From positions 3,844,001-3,908,000 of the forward strand of contig NZ_AP031498.1 of assembly GCF_042854845.1 (NCBI RefSeq): a stretch of 64,000 nucleotides of DNA. Direction: 5' to 3'. A program made the translations under genes and the position numbers. Shown piece after piece: positions 18,051-26,831 of this stretch. This DNA is from Maricurvus nonylphenolicus (GTDB lineage: Bacteria; Pseudomonadota; Gammaproteobacteria; Pseudomonadales; Cellvibrionaceae). Numbering within the stretch: position 1 is the stretch's first letter; the number at the start of each line of letters is the position of its first letter. The notes beneath the pieces were generated by a model that worked only from the letters and a program-made list of their open reading frames with translations, was not told the DNA's origin and ran no database searches.

Positions 18051-19133
18051 TTATTCAGCCAACGCAGCCAGCTGATCAGCCTGGTATTCGTTCACCAATG
18101 GCTGCACTACTTCATCCAAGCTGCCTTCCATGACTTCGGCCAGTTTGTACAAGGTCAGGTTAATGCGGTGATCAGTTACCCGGCCCTGTGGATAGTTGTA
18201 AGTGCGAATACGTTCGGAGCGGTCACCACTGCCCACCAGGCTACGACGTTCATCGGCAATTTCAGCAGCCGCTTTTTCTTCCTGGCCGCTTTTCAGTTTT
18301 GCCGCCAACAGCGACATGGCACGAGCCTTGTTCTTGTGCTGGGAACGCTCATCCTGACACTCCACCACAATCCCGGTAGGGATATGAGTTAAACGAATCG
18401 CGGAATCAGTTTTGTTGACGTGCTGACCACCGGCTCCGGAGGCGCGGAAGGTATCTACACGCAGGTCGGCCTTGTTGATTTCCACCTCTTCCAGCTCATC
18501 GGCTTCAGGCATAATTGCCACGGTACAAGCCGAGGTGTGAACACGGCCCTGGGATTCGGTTTCTGGCACACGCTGTACACGGTGAGCACCCGATTCAAAT
18601 TTCAGCTGAGAATAAACGCCCTGGCCGACAATACGGGTAATAATTTCTTTATAACCACCGTGCTCACCGGCGTTTTCGCTAAGCACTTCAATTTTCCAGC
18701 CGCGTTTTTCGGCGTATTTGGAATACATGCGGAACAGATCGCCGGAGAAGATCGCCGCTTCATCACCACCGGTACCGGCGCGCACTTCCAGGAAGACGTT
18801 CTTGTCATCGTTAGGATCTTTCGGCAGCAGCAGTTTTTGCAGCTCCAGCTCTAAAGGCTCTAACTGACTTTCGTTTTCTTTCAGCTCCTCCTTGCCCATG
18901 TCGCGCATATCTGGATCATCATCTTCTAGCAGCACCTTGGCTTCTTCGATGTTATCCAGCACCTGGCGGTAGTCGGCGTAACATTTCACCACCGGTTCCA
19001 GTTCGGCGTACTCTTTGGAAAGATCACGGAATTTATTTTGATCACTGATAATCTCGGCATCACTTAGCAGCGCGCCCACTTCATCGTAGCGATCTTGCAA
19101 ATTATCGAGTTTTTCCAATATAGAGGCTTTCAT
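18051..19133 (-). CDS. prfA: Peptide chain release factor 1
   Basis: RF1 ends translation at UAA and UAG. The 360 residues match E. coli in length and align throughout. The peptidyl-hydrolysis motif GGQ is at 235-237. The stop-codon tripeptide position reads PET (190-192) in RVPETESQGR, where E. coli has PAT, which fits the RF1 P-x-T pattern. It is the middle gene of hemA-prfA-prmC, with 58 nt after hemA and 2 nt before prmC. Identification is secure. Confidence 0.98.
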   Translation of the reverse strand: MKASILEKLDNLQDRYDEVGALLSDAEIISDQNKFRDLSKEYAELEPVVKCYADYRQVLDNIEEAKVLLEDDDPDMRDMGKEELKENESQLEPLELELQKLLLPKDPNDDKNVFLEVRAGTGGDEAAIFSGDLFRMYSKYAEKRGWKIEVLSENAGEHGGYKEIITRIVGQGVYSQLKFESGAHRVQRVPETESQGRVHTSACTVAIMPEADELEEVEINKADLRVDTFRASGAGGQHVNKTDSAIRLTHIPTGIVVECQDERSQHKNKARAMSLLAAKLKSGQEEKAAAEIADERRSLVGSGDRSERIRTYNYPQGRVTDHRINLTLYKLAEVMEGSLDEVVQPLVNEYQADQLAALAE

Positions 19134-19191
19134 GGTTTCTCACTTACACAAAAAAGGCGGTGTGTTTTACGGTTTTTGAAGTGTAAAACAG

Positions 19192-20457
19192 CTAAGGATT
19201 GGTATCTCGATCATCGAGATCGAAGAGTTCCTGGGTCAGGCCAATCATATCATCGCGGCCTGAAGCTCCAGCTTGTTTGATTTTAGACGTTGGGGCGTGC
19301 AGCAGTTTATTGGTTAAACCACGAGCCAGTTGCATTAACACAGCTTCGGGGTCGGCGCCTTTTTCCAGAGTTTTCAGCGCGCGCTCTAATTCCTGATCAC
19401 GAATGTCTTCTGCTTTGCGACGATAGGCTTTAATGGTGGATACAGAACTCAGCGCACGCAATTCACGGGCATAGGCCTGTACACCTTCGCCGACAATTTC
19501 ATCGGCCTTGGCGGCGGCTTCTTCGCGGGAGCGACGGTTTTCATCAATCACTTCCCGCAAATCATCCACGGTATACAGATAGACGTCATCAAGCTCGCCC
19601 ACCTCGGCCTCAATATCGCGGGGAACGGCGATATCGACCATAAACATGGGTTTGTGTTTACGCTTTTTCAGCGCCGATTCCACCGCACCTTTACCCAACA
19701 AGGGTAACTGACTGGCGGTGGAAGAAATGACGATATCGGCGCGGTGCAGAAATTCAGGAATATCAGCCAGCAAAATCGCTTCAGCATTAAACTGCTCTGC
19801 CAAATCCCGGGCTCGGCCCAGAGTACGGTTGGCCACCAGCAGTTTCTTTACACCCTGTTCGTGCAGGTGACGGGCAACCAGCTCGATAGTTTCGCCGGCA
19901 CCAATCAACAGCGCCGTATCTTCTTTTAGGTTGGAGAAGATCTGTTGTGCCAGACTCACCGCTGCATAGGCTACCGATACCGGGTTCTCACCAATGGCCG
20001 TTTCGGTGCGAACACGTTTGGCAATACTGAATACCTGCTGAAAGGCACTGTGTAAATGGGTACCGGCGGTACCTGCACCATTGGCCACCGCATAGGCAGA
20101 TTTCATTTGCCCCAGGATTTGCGGCTCGCCCAAAACCAAAGAATCCAATCCACAGGCTACAGCCATCATATGGCGAATAGCCTCTTCACCCTGATGGCAG
20201 TAATGACAGCCCTGCAGTTCATCGAGGGGCAAGCGGTGGTAACCGGCCAGCCACTCCACAATCAACGTCGCCGATTGCTGGCTGTACGCGTAGATTTCAG
20301 TACGGTTACAGGTCGACAGAATAGCTACTTCATCGGCAGCGCCCTGACGGCATAACTCGCTTAACGCCTCTTCCATTTGCTCGGGCGCAAAGGCTACGCG
20401 CTCGCGAATATCGAGGGAGGCGGTATTGTGATTAATGCCGAAGGCCAGAAGCGTCAT
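19192..20457 (-). CDS. hemA: Glutamyl-tRNA reductase
   Basis: HemA reduces glutamyl-tRNA to glutamate-1-semialdehyde, the first step of tetrapyrrole synthesis in this lineage. The 421-residue protein starts MTLLAFGINHNTA and has the catalytic Cys50 in STCNRTEIY. The central NADPH domain has LLIGAGETIELVARHL and a C-terminal helical dimerisation domain follows. It heads the minus-strand operon with prfA and prmC and is divergent from the TPR lipoprotein gene, the Pseudomonas arrangement. Identification is secure. Confidence 0.98.
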   Translation of the reverse strand: MTLLAFGINHNTASLDIRERVAFAPEQMEEALSELCRQGAADEVAILSTCNRTEIYAYSQQSATLIVEWLAGYHRLPLDELQGCHYCHQGEEAIRHMMAVACGLDSLVLGEPQILGQMKSAYAVANGAGTAGTHLHSAFQQVFSIAKRVRTETAIGENPVSVAYAAVSLAQQIFSNLKEDTALLIGAGETIELVARHLHEQGVKKLLVANRTLGRARDLAEQFNAEAILLADIPEFLHRADIVISSTASQLPLLGKGAVESALKKRKHKPMFMVDIAVPRDIEAEVGELDDVYLYTVDDLREVIDENRRSREEAAAKADEIVGEGVQAYARELRALSSVSTIKAYRRKAEDIRDQELERALKTLEKGADPEAVLMQLARGLTNKLLHAPTSKIKQAGASGRDDMIGLTQELFDLDDRDTNP

Positions 20458-20804
20458 GCGTGGGTCTAAACTACTGCGTTACCGGGTGAATGCTCAAAGG
20501 AGCTAATTTTCAACCGCGAGAGATCTACTTACAAGAGACAAAGGGCTTTTATGACACAATTTTATGGTATTCAGGCTCTCGTGATGAATAAATTGAGCAA
20601 AAAGTAGAGTTTTTGGTGGTTATACGAGCTAACCATACTTCTCGGGAACCCCAAGCCCCTATCCAGGCTCTATAATGGAAGTGAATAAATAAGAAGAACC
20701 ATTGAGTGAAATCGGCTTTGCCTCTATGGTTATCCATTAAAGGATATTGTTACTGCTTTCCCCAGTATTTAAATAAAGCCCATAAATGGACCCGCGACCT
20801 ACGC
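20458..20804. promoter_or_regulatory. 347-bp divergent region between hemA and the TPR lipoprotein gene
   Basis: No gene is supported here. An upstream in-frame start at 20706 exists for the TPR gene but would bury its lipoprotein signal. A perfect TATAAT lies at 20671-20676, facing the TPR gene, without a good -35 box. The region should hold promoters for both directions. No other structure was seen. Confidence 0.4.
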
Positions 20805-22631
20805 ATGAATTCTTGCCTGTATAAGCATTTGCCCACTCGCAAAGCACTTACCCTCACCCTGATCAGCAGTCTTTCACTGGTTGGCTGTAGCCTGCAACCC
20901 ACACAAACTGTGGAAGCTCCGGAACCCGAGGTTCCTGTTGAAGAAGTCGCTGAACCGGAAGTGCCCACCCGCCCCTTTGAGGCCGAAACACTCTATGCCC
21001 TGCTGGTCGCAGAAATGGCGGGTAGTCGTGAACGCTACGACATTGCCCTGGGCAACTATATGCAACAGGCCCATAAAACCCAGGATCCTGGGGTGACCGC
21101 ACGGGCCACCCGTATTGCCCGCTTCCTGAATGCTCGCCAGGCTGCTTTAAACGGTGCCCTGCTGTGGATCCAGCTGGAACCCGACAATAACGAAGCCCGC
21201 TTTGTGGCTGCATCCGAGCTGGCCCAGAGTGGTCGCTTGATTGAAGCAACGGATCAATCCGAGTACTTGCTCAATAACAACAGCACCCCGATTTTTCAAA
21301 GCATTGCCGCTTCGGCTGCACGCGCCACCGATACCCAACGCGAGCAACTGATGGTCCGCTTCCAGCATCTGCTGGAACAGTACCCTCAAAACACCCAGTT
21401 GCTGGTTGGCATGGGCCTGCTAAAACAGCAGCACAAAGATCTTGATGCCGCCCTGAACTATGCTCGCCAAGCGCTGGACGAAGACGAAGCGCTGATTCCC
21501 GCCGCCGTACTGGAAGCCAAGCTACTTCATCAACTGGATAGAACCGACGAGGCACTGGACCGCCTGGCCCTGCTGCTGAGCAAACACCCGGAAAACAAAC
21601 GCCTGCGCCTGCAGTACGCCCGTGTTCTGGCCAGCTTTGATCTGGAAAAAGCCCAGCAACAATTTGCCATGTTGGTGGAACAAAACCCCAACGATCCTGA
21701 GCTGATCTTCTCGCTGGCACTCATCAGCAATGAGCGCGGTATGCTGACCGAGGCCAAAAAACATTTTGAGAAGCTGATCAGCCTGGATAGCCGACGCTCT
21801 TCAGCTCACTACTATTTAGGCCGTATTGCCGAGAAAGAAGACGATATCAATACCGCATTGGAGCACTATATTCAGGTCGAACCCGGCCCGGATTTTATGC
21901 CCGCCTTGCTGCAAACCACCGATATTCTGGTTAGCCAGAATGAAGTGGAAGCCGCCAATAAGCGCCTCAGTGCTGCCCGCGAACGATTCCCCAGCCAAGC
22001 CGAGCGTTTCTACCTGCTCGAATCAGAAGTCTTGAGCAAATACCGCCAGCTGGATGCCGCCGAAAAAATTCTTACCGAGGGCATCGACCAGTTCCCCGCC
22101 AGTACACAACTGCTGTACGGGCGCGCCATGATCAATGAACAGCGAGACTTGATTGAGCTGACCGAGAGTGATCTGCGCACCATCCTCAAATACGATCCCA
22201 ACAATGCCACCGCCCTCAATGCGCTGGGTTATACCCTGGCGGATCGCACCGATCGCTACGAAGAGGCCTATGAGCTGATCAGTCAGGCTCTGAACATCAA
22301 GCCGGATGATCCCGCCATTATCGACAGTATGGGTTGGGTGCAATACCGCTTGGGTCGCCTGGACGAGGCACTGCTGCGTTTGCGCCAGGCCATGCAAATG
22401 TTCCCCGATCACGAGATTGCCGCCCATTTGGGTGAAGTCCTGTGGGTATCCGGTGAAAAAGAGGAAGCCCGCTCTATTTGGGCAGAAGGCTTAAAGCTCA
22501 ATCCCAATAGCCATATTATTCCCGGTGTAATCGAGCGCATGACTGGAGAGGCCTTACCTGAGCAACCTAATCAGGCAGACGAACCTGAAGAAACCGCCAA
22601 AACGGCTGATGCTGGGGAAGAGACAAACTAA
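20805..22631 (+). CDS. TPR-repeat lipoprotein upstream of lolB
   Basis: ATG 20805 is preferred over the in-frame 20706 because it gives a short basic n-region, a hydrophobic core and lipobox SLVGC with Cys28. The product has 608 residues, mostly tetratricopeptide repeats from about residue 65 to 570, for example NATALNALGYTLADRTDRYE and DSMGWVQYRLGRLDEALLRL, which match the TPR consensus W-x-G-Y pattern. The C-terminus is acidic. It is probably a protein-interaction lipoprotein of the envelope. It precedes lolB by 3 nt, and the same TPR-lolB-ispE order occurs in Pseudomonas (PA4667-PA4669). The exact role is not established. Confidence 0.9.
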   Translation: MNSCLYKHLPTRKALTLTLISSLSLVGCSLQPTQTVEAPEPEVPVEEVAEPEVPTRPFEAETLYALLVAEMAGSRERYDIALGNYMQQAHKTQDPGVTARATRIARFLNARQAALNGALLWIQLEPDNNEARFVAASELAQSGRLIEATDQSEYLLNNNSTPIFQSIAASAARATDTQREQLMVRFQHLLEQYPQNTQLLVGMGLLKQQHKDLDAALNYARQALDEDEALIPAAVLEAKLLHQLDRTDEALDRLALLLSKHPENKRLRLQYARVLASFDLEKAQQQFAMLVEQNPNDPELIFSLALISNERGMLTEAKKHFEKLISLDSRRSSAHYYLGRIAEKEDDINTALEHYIQVEPGPDFMPALLQTTDILVSQNEVEAANKRLSAARERFPSQAERFYLLESEVLSKYRQLDAAEKILTEGIDQFPASTQLLYGRAMINEQRDLIELTESDLRTILKYDPNNATALNALGYTLADRTDRYEEAYELISQALNIKPDDPAIIDSMGWVQYRLGRLDEALLRLRQAMQMFPDHEIAAHLGEVLWVSGEKEEARSIWAEGLKLNPNSHIIPGVIERMTGEALPEQPNQADEPEETAKTADAGEETN

Positions 22632-22634
22632 CCC

Positions 22635-23261
22635 ATGACAGCACCTCAACGCCTCGGCTTCAGGCTATCTCGTTGTTTTTGGCTATTGATGGCCACGCTC
22701 CTCAGTGGCTGTGCCTCCCAGCAGCCACTCACCAACATCGAAAACTGGAATGACTACCAGCAACAACTAGCCGTCATTGAAGACTGGCAGCTTGAAGGCA
22801 AAATCGGCTTTCGCCTGCAAACTGCCGAGGGCAATAATAGCGGTAGCGCCAATTTTAACTGGCAGCAACAATCCCCCCGCTACAATATTCGCCTTTACGG
22901 CCCCTTTGGTCAGGGCAGCACCTGGATCAAAAGTGATGGTCGTCAGGTAGAACTGCAACAAGCCGGCAAACCTGCCCTCAAGGCCAGTAACCCCGAAGAA
23001 CTTATGTACCGCAGCCTGGGCTGGTGGCTCCCCATAAATGACCTAAGCTACTGGATCAAAGGTATCCCTGCCCCTCACAGCCCTATTATCTCCCAGAGCC
23101 AAACCGAGCAAGGCACCCTGCAACAGCTGCAACAAAGTGGCTGGCAGTTGTCCTACAGCCGCTACCAACAGGTCAACGACTGGCAACTGCCCGGCAAACT
23201 GGTGGCCGAGCGGGACAATATCCGCCTAACGCTGGTGATCAAGGACTGGCAGCTGGACTAG
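22635..23261 (+). CDS. lolB: Outer-membrane lipoprotein receptor LolB
   Basis: LolB takes lipoproteins from LolA and inserts them in the outer membrane. The 208-residue protein has a lipoprotein signal with LLSGC and Cys26, then the LolB core with WQLEGKIGFRL at about 53-63, NFNWQQQSPRYNIRLYGPFG and a later TWIKSDG. The length matches the family. It starts 3 nt after the TPR gene and precedes ispE. Identification is secure from sequence and order. Confidence 0.95.
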   Translation: MTAPQRLGFRLSRCFWLLMATLLSGCASQQPLTNIENWNDYQQQLAVIEDWQLEGKIGFRLQTAEGNNSGSANFNWQQQSPRYNIRLYGPFGQGSTWIKSDGRQVELQQAGKPALKASNPEELMYRSLGWWLPINDLSYWIKGIPAPHSPIISQSQTEQGTLQQLQQSGWQLSYSRYQQVNDWQLPGKLVAERDNIRLTLVIKDWQLD

Positions 23262-23289
23262 TGCCAACCCTCCCCCTTCTTATATACAG

Positions 23290-23311
23290 GGCGCTTCTAT
23301 ATAGTAGCGCC
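23290..23311. other. Palindrome between lolB and ispE
   Basis: GGCGCT (23290-23295) and AGCGCC (23306-23311) flank the self-complementary CTATATAG, with one T on each side. The whole 22 nt is a palindrome with T/T mismatches. It lies 28 nt after the lolB stop and 26 nt before ispE. It could be a weak terminator or an mRNA processing hairpin. Confidence 0.45.
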
Positions 23312-23337
23312 AAGTTCCAATATTCTATTTACCCCTT

Positions 23338-24198
23338 ATGACACACCTCAGCCTCCCCGCTCCCGCCAAACTCAACCTGTTTCTGCATATCACTGGCCGT
23401 CGTGAGGACGGTTACCACAATCTGCAGACGGTGTTTCAACTGCTGGATCGTGGTGATGAGCTGACATTTACCCTGCGCGAGGACGGCGAGATCCACCTCA
23501 GCCCAGCGATTGAGGGGGTCGCCCATGAGGACAACCTGATTGTTAAGGCCGCCCGCGCCCTGCAACAAGCCAGTGGTACATCACTGGGGGCTGATATTGC
23601 CCTGGATAAGCGCCTGCCGATGGGTGGCGGTATTGGCGGTGGCAGCAGTAATGCCGCCACTACCCTGCTGGGGCTAAATGCTCTCTGGAACTGTGGCCTG
23701 GATCAGGATCAGCTGGCGGATATTGGCGTAGCTCTGGGGGCCGATGTACCCGTGTTTGTACGCGGTAAAACCGCCTGGGCCGAAGGTGTCGGTGAGGTTC
23801 TGCAACCTATTGATATTCCTGAAAAATGGTATCTGGTAGCGACGCCAAATTGCCACGTTTCCACGGCCGAAATTTTTTCCCATAAAGATTTGACAAGGGA
23901 CACCTCCGCCATTAGAGTAGCGGCCTTCCTTGAGCGGGGTGGTCGAAATGACTGCCAACCACTGGTACAAAAGCTGTATCCAGCGGTAGGGGAAGCTCTG
24001 GATTGGCTAGGCCAATTTGGACATGCTCAAATGACGGGAACAGGTGCCAGCGTATTCGCAGCATTTGACTCAGAAGCAGCCGCTACAGCGGTGTTGCAGC
24101 AACTTCCTGAAAACATTGAAGGTTTTGTTGCAAAAGGGGTTGATAATTCGCCCGCACTGAGTAAAATCCCCGTCCACAAAAACGCCACTGGGGTGTAG
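23338..24198 (+). CDS. ispE: 4-diphosphocytidyl-2-C-methyl-D-erythritol kinase
   Basis: IspE phosphorylates CDP-methylerythritol in the MEP isoprenoid pathway. The 286-residue GHMP kinase has APAKLNLFLHI near the N-terminus with Lys11, the ATP loop PMGGGIGGGSSNAA (94-107), and the C-terminal MTGTGASVFA. The last codons lie inside the tRNA-Gln gene: the TAG stop at 24196-24198 is made of the last acceptor-stem base and the next two tRNA bases. The two genes overlap by 10 nt. Identification is secure. Confidence 0.97.
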   Translation: MTHLSLPAPAKLNLFLHITGRREDGYHNLQTVFQLLDRGDELTFTLREDGEIHLSPAIEGVAHEDNLIVKAARALQQASGTSLGADIALDKRLPMGGGIGGGSSNAATTLLGLNALWNCGLDQDQLADIGVALGADVPVFVRGKTAWAEGVGEVLQPIDIPEKWYLVATPNCHVSTAEIFSHKDLTRDTSAIRVAAFLERGGRNDCQPLVQKLYPAVGEALDWLGQFGHAQMTGTGASVFAAFDSEAAATAVLQQLPENIEGFVAKGVDNSPALSKIPVHKNATGV

Positions 24199-24263
24199 CC
24201 AAGCGGTAAGGCAGCGGGTTTTGATCCCGTCATGCGAAGGTTCGAATCCTTCCACCCCAGCCA
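24189..24263 (+). tRNA. tRNA-Gln (anticodon UUG)
   Basis: The acceptor stem TGGGGTG (24189-24195) pairs with CACCCCA (24253-24259). The D-arm is GCC-AAGCGGTAA-GGC. The anticodon stem GCGGG and CCCGT encloses the loop TTTTGAT with anticodon TTG. The T-arm has GGTTCGAATCC and CCA is encoded at 24261-24263. The 5' end overlaps the ispE stop. The same tRNA lies between ispE and prs in related genomes. Confidence 0.97.
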
Positions 24264-24276
24264 TATTTTTTATAAG

Positions 24277-24306
24277 AAGCCGGTGAGTTACGCTCAGCGG
24301 CTTTTT
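24277..24306 (+). terminator. Terminator after tRNA-Gln
   Basis: AAGCCG (24277-24282) pairs with CGGCTT (24298-24303), continued inward by TGAG and CTCA after one mismatch, and followed by a run of T. It separates the lolB-ispE-tRNA transcript from prs. Confidence 0.85.
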
Positions 24307-24358
24307 ATTATGTATATACTTCTACACTGCAGACTCCATCCTAAGACAGGTATAGAAC

Positions 24359-25300
24359 GTGGCTGACTTAATGGTCTTTACCGGGAACGCAAACCCGGAA
24401 CTCGCACAAAAAATCGTTGACCGTCTGGGCATCCCTATGGGTGATGCGACTGTCGGCAAGTTCTCCGATGGTGAAATCACTGTAGAATTGAACGAGAACG
24501 TTCGCGGTCGCGACGTTTTTGTTGTTCAGCCTACCTGTGCACCTACCAACGACAATATTATGGAATTGATCGTGATGGTAGATGCCCTGCGCCGCGCATC
24601 TGCTGGTCGCATTACTGCCGTTGTGCCTTACTTTGGTTACGCCCGTCAGGATCGTCGCGTACGTTCTTCTCGTGTACCTATTAGTGCCAAAGTTGTTGCC
24701 GACATGATGGTTGGCGTAGGTGTTGACCGTGTACTGACCGTTGACCTGCACGCTGAGCAGATTCAGGGCTTCTTCGATGTACCTGTGGATAACGTATACG
24801 GCTCCCCTGTTCTGCTGGATGACATTACCCAGCAGAAGCACGAAGATTTGATTGTTGTTTCCCCGGATATCGGCGGTGTAGTTCGCGCCCGCGCTCTGGC
24901 GAAGCAACTGGACGTTGAACTGGCGATCATCGATAAGCGTCGCCCGAAAGCCAACGTTGCGGAAGTTATGAACCTGATCGGTGATGTTGATGGCCGTACT
25001 TGTGTACTGGTCGACGACATGGTCGATACCGCTGGCACCCTGTGTGGTGCAGCCAAGGCCCTGAAAGAGTTCGGAGCCAAGAAAGTGGTTGCCTACTGTA
25101 CTCACCCGGTACTGTCTGGCAACGCCATGAACAATATTAATAACTCTGTGCTGGATGAAATGGTTGTGGCCGATTCCATCCCTCTGAGTAAAGAAGCTCA
25201 AAACTGCCCACGTATTCGTCAGCTGACCCTGTCGAAAATGCTGGCAGAGGCCATGCGCCGCCTGAGCAATGAGGAATCTCTGAGCGCTATGTTCCGCTAA
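24359..25300 (+). CDS. prs: Ribose-phosphate pyrophosphokinase
   Basis: Prs makes PRPP from ribose-5-phosphate and ATP for nucleotide, His and Trp synthesis. The start is GTG at 24359, chosen because the product then aligns with E. coli Prs from residue 1 and is 313 residues long; AGG lies about 9 nt upstream. Visible motifs are YARQDRRVRSSRVPI (94-108), the catalytic loop region with His131 in VDLHAEQIQGFF, and the PRPP-binding VLVDDMVDTAGT (216-227). A strong terminator follows. Identification is very secure. Confidence 0.98.
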   Translation: MADLMVFTGNANPELAQKIVDRLGIPMGDATVGKFSDGEITVELNENVRGRDVFVVQPTCAPTNDNIMELIVMVDALRRASAGRITAVVPYFGYARQDRRVRSSRVPISAKVVADMMVGVGVDRVLTVDLHAEQIQGFFDVPVDNVYGSPVLLDDITQQKHEDLIVVSPDIGGVVRARALAKQLDVELAIIDKRRPKANVAEVMNLIGDVDGRTCVLVDDMVDTAGTLCGAAKALKEFGAKKVVAYCTHPVLSGNAMNNINNSVLDEMVVADSIPLSKEAQNCPRIRQLTLSKMLAEAMRRLSNEESLSAMFR

Positions 25301-25335
25301 GGTCTAAACCTTAAAAGAACTTGCCTCAGAAAAGC

Positions 25336-25377
25336 CGCTAAAAGCTGCAACATCGCGTTGCGGCTTTTAGCGTTTTT
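25336..25377 (+). terminator. Strong terminator after prs
   Basis: CGCTAAAAGC-T-GCAAC (25336-25351) pairs with GTTGC-G-GCTTTTAGCG (25357-25372) as a 16-bp stem with one T-G pair, then TTTTT. Confidence 0.95.
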
Positions 25378-25438
25378 GTACCCTGCTTACGTTTCTGGTC
25401 GCGGAACATAAGCAGTTATTAACTAGAGGAATAGACAA

Positions 25439-26074
25439 ATGTCTAATGAATTTACTTTGAATGCCGAAATCCGTGAGGACATGGGGAAAGGTGCGAGCCG
25501 CCGCCTGCGTCGTCTGGAAAACCTGATGCCTGCTATCGTTTATGGTGGCAAGAAGAAGCCTGTAAACGTAACCATCCCTCACAAGGACATGGTTAAGGCT
25601 CTGGAAAACGAAGCGTTTTACTCTCACGTTATCACCCTGAACATCGGTGAAAAAACTGAGACTGTAATCCTGAAAGACCTGCAGCGTCACCCAGCGAAAG
25701 CTATCATCATGCACGCTGACTTCCTGCGCGTTTCCAAAACCAAGAAGTTTACCACCAAGGTACCTTTGCACTTCATCAACGAAGACACCTGTATTGGCGT
25801 TAAGATGCAAGGTGGCAACATCCTGCACAACATGACCGAACTGGAAATCAGCTGTACTGCTGCTAACCTGCCTGAGTTCATCGAAGTTGACCTGGCTGAA
25901 GTTGAAGCCGGTACCATTGTTCACATCTCTGACCTGAAGCTGCCTAAAGGCGTAACTTCTGTTGCTCTGAGCCACGGTGCAGACTACGATCTGGCTGTTG
26001 CTACTGTGAACAAGAAGAAAGGTGCTGCCGCTGACGAAGACGACGCTCCTGCTGAAGAAGCTGGCGAAGAGTAA
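25439..26074 (+). CDS. rplY: 50S ribosomal protein L25 (long CTC form)
   Basis: L25 binds 5S rRNA. This is the long form of 211 residues: an N-terminal L25 domain (about 1-95, with KGASRRLRR and AIVYGGKKKP), a C-terminal CTC-type beta domain (about 100-185), and an acidic Ala/Glu/Asp tail. AGAGGAA lies 8 nt before the ATG. It has its own terminator on each side and follows prs, as in Pseudomonas. Identification is secure. Confidence 0.97.
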   Translation: MSNEFTLNAEIREDMGKGASRRLRRLENLMPAIVYGGKKKPVNVTIPHKDMVKALENEAFYSHVITLNIGEKTETVILKDLQRHPAKAIIMHADFLRVSKTKKFTTKVPLHFINEDTCIGVKMQGGNILHNMTELEISCTAANLPEFIEVDLAEVEAGTIVHISDLKLPKGVTSVALSHGADYDLAVATVNKKKGAAADEDDAPAEEAGEE

Positions 26075-26092
26075 GTTTTACTCTCCACCGCG

Positions 26093-26127
26093 AAAAACGG
26101 CTGGCCCTTGGGTTGGCCGTTTTTTTT
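26093..26127 (+). terminator. Terminator after rplY
   Basis: AACGGC and GCCGTT form the base of a hairpin, extended by CCC/GGG with G-U pairs between them, and followed by a run of at least seven T. It starts 19 nt after the rplY stop. Confidence 0.9.
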
Positions 26128-26210
26128 GCCTGTCATTTTTGCAGACTTTTATCCAAGCCTCAGCTGGTTCACAATAGCGCCCTACAGATTCCGGATAAGC
26201 TAAACCTGTT

Positions 26211-26795
26211 ATGGACACCCCTATTAAGATGATCGTTGGCCTGGGTAACCCCGGTCAGGAATACGACCGCACCCGCCACAATGCCGGTGCCGATTTTGTT
26301 ACCGAGCTTGCTCGTCAGGCTGGCGAAAGCCTAAGCGCCGACAAAAAGTTTTTTGGTCTGTGCGCCAAAATCAGTATCAACCACCGCCCGGTACACCTGC
26401 TGATTCCCACCACGTTTATGAATCGCAGCGGCCAGGCCGTTGCCGCGATGGCCAACTTCTACAAAATTGAAGCGGAAGAGATTCTCGTTGCCCACGATGA
26501 ATTGGATCTGGATCCCGGTATTGCCCGCTTAAAACACGGCGGTGGCCACGGTGGTCACAACGGCCTGCGTGATACCATTAAAGCCCTGGGTAACAATAAA
26601 GACTTTGCTCGCCTGCGCTTGGGCATTGGCCATCCGGGGAACGCCAAACTGGTATCAGGTTACGTGTTAAAGAAAGCGTCGCAAAGTGACCAGCAACTGA
26701 TTGATGATGCCTCCTACGATGCCACCAAAGTGATGGATGAAGTGGTTAAAGGTGAGTGGAACAGTGCAATGAAAACGCTACATACCAAGAAGTAA
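26211..26795 (+). CDS. pth: Peptidyl-tRNA hydrolase
   Basis: Pth cleaves peptidyl-tRNA released by abortive translation. The 194-residue protein has IVGLGNPGQEYDRTRHNAG with catalytic His23 (His20 in E. coli), TTFMNRSGQAV, and DELDLDPG followed by the Gly/His-rich GGHGGHNGLRD. It follows rplY as in Pseudomonas. The usual next gene, ychF, is absent here; a convergent methyltransferase gene lies 36 nt downstream instead. Identification is secure. Confidence 0.97.
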   Translation: MDTPIKMIVGLGNPGQEYDRTRHNAGADFVTELARQAGESLSADKKFFGLCAKISINHRPVHLLIPTTFMNRSGQAVAAMANFYKIEAEEILVAHDELDLDPGIARLKHGGGHGGHNGLRDTIKALGNNKDFARLRLGIGHPGNAKLVSGYVLKKASQSDQQLIDDASYDATKVMDEVVKGEWNSAMKTLHTKK

Positions 26796-26831
26796 TTAAT
26801 TATGTAGCCGTTCAGCGCCGCCTAAAGGCAA

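Noticed and set aside
24368..25201. 277-codon open frame on the minus strand across prs
   Set aside because: It mirrors the coding frame of prs, a secure gene; composition and lack of a ribosome site make it a shadow.
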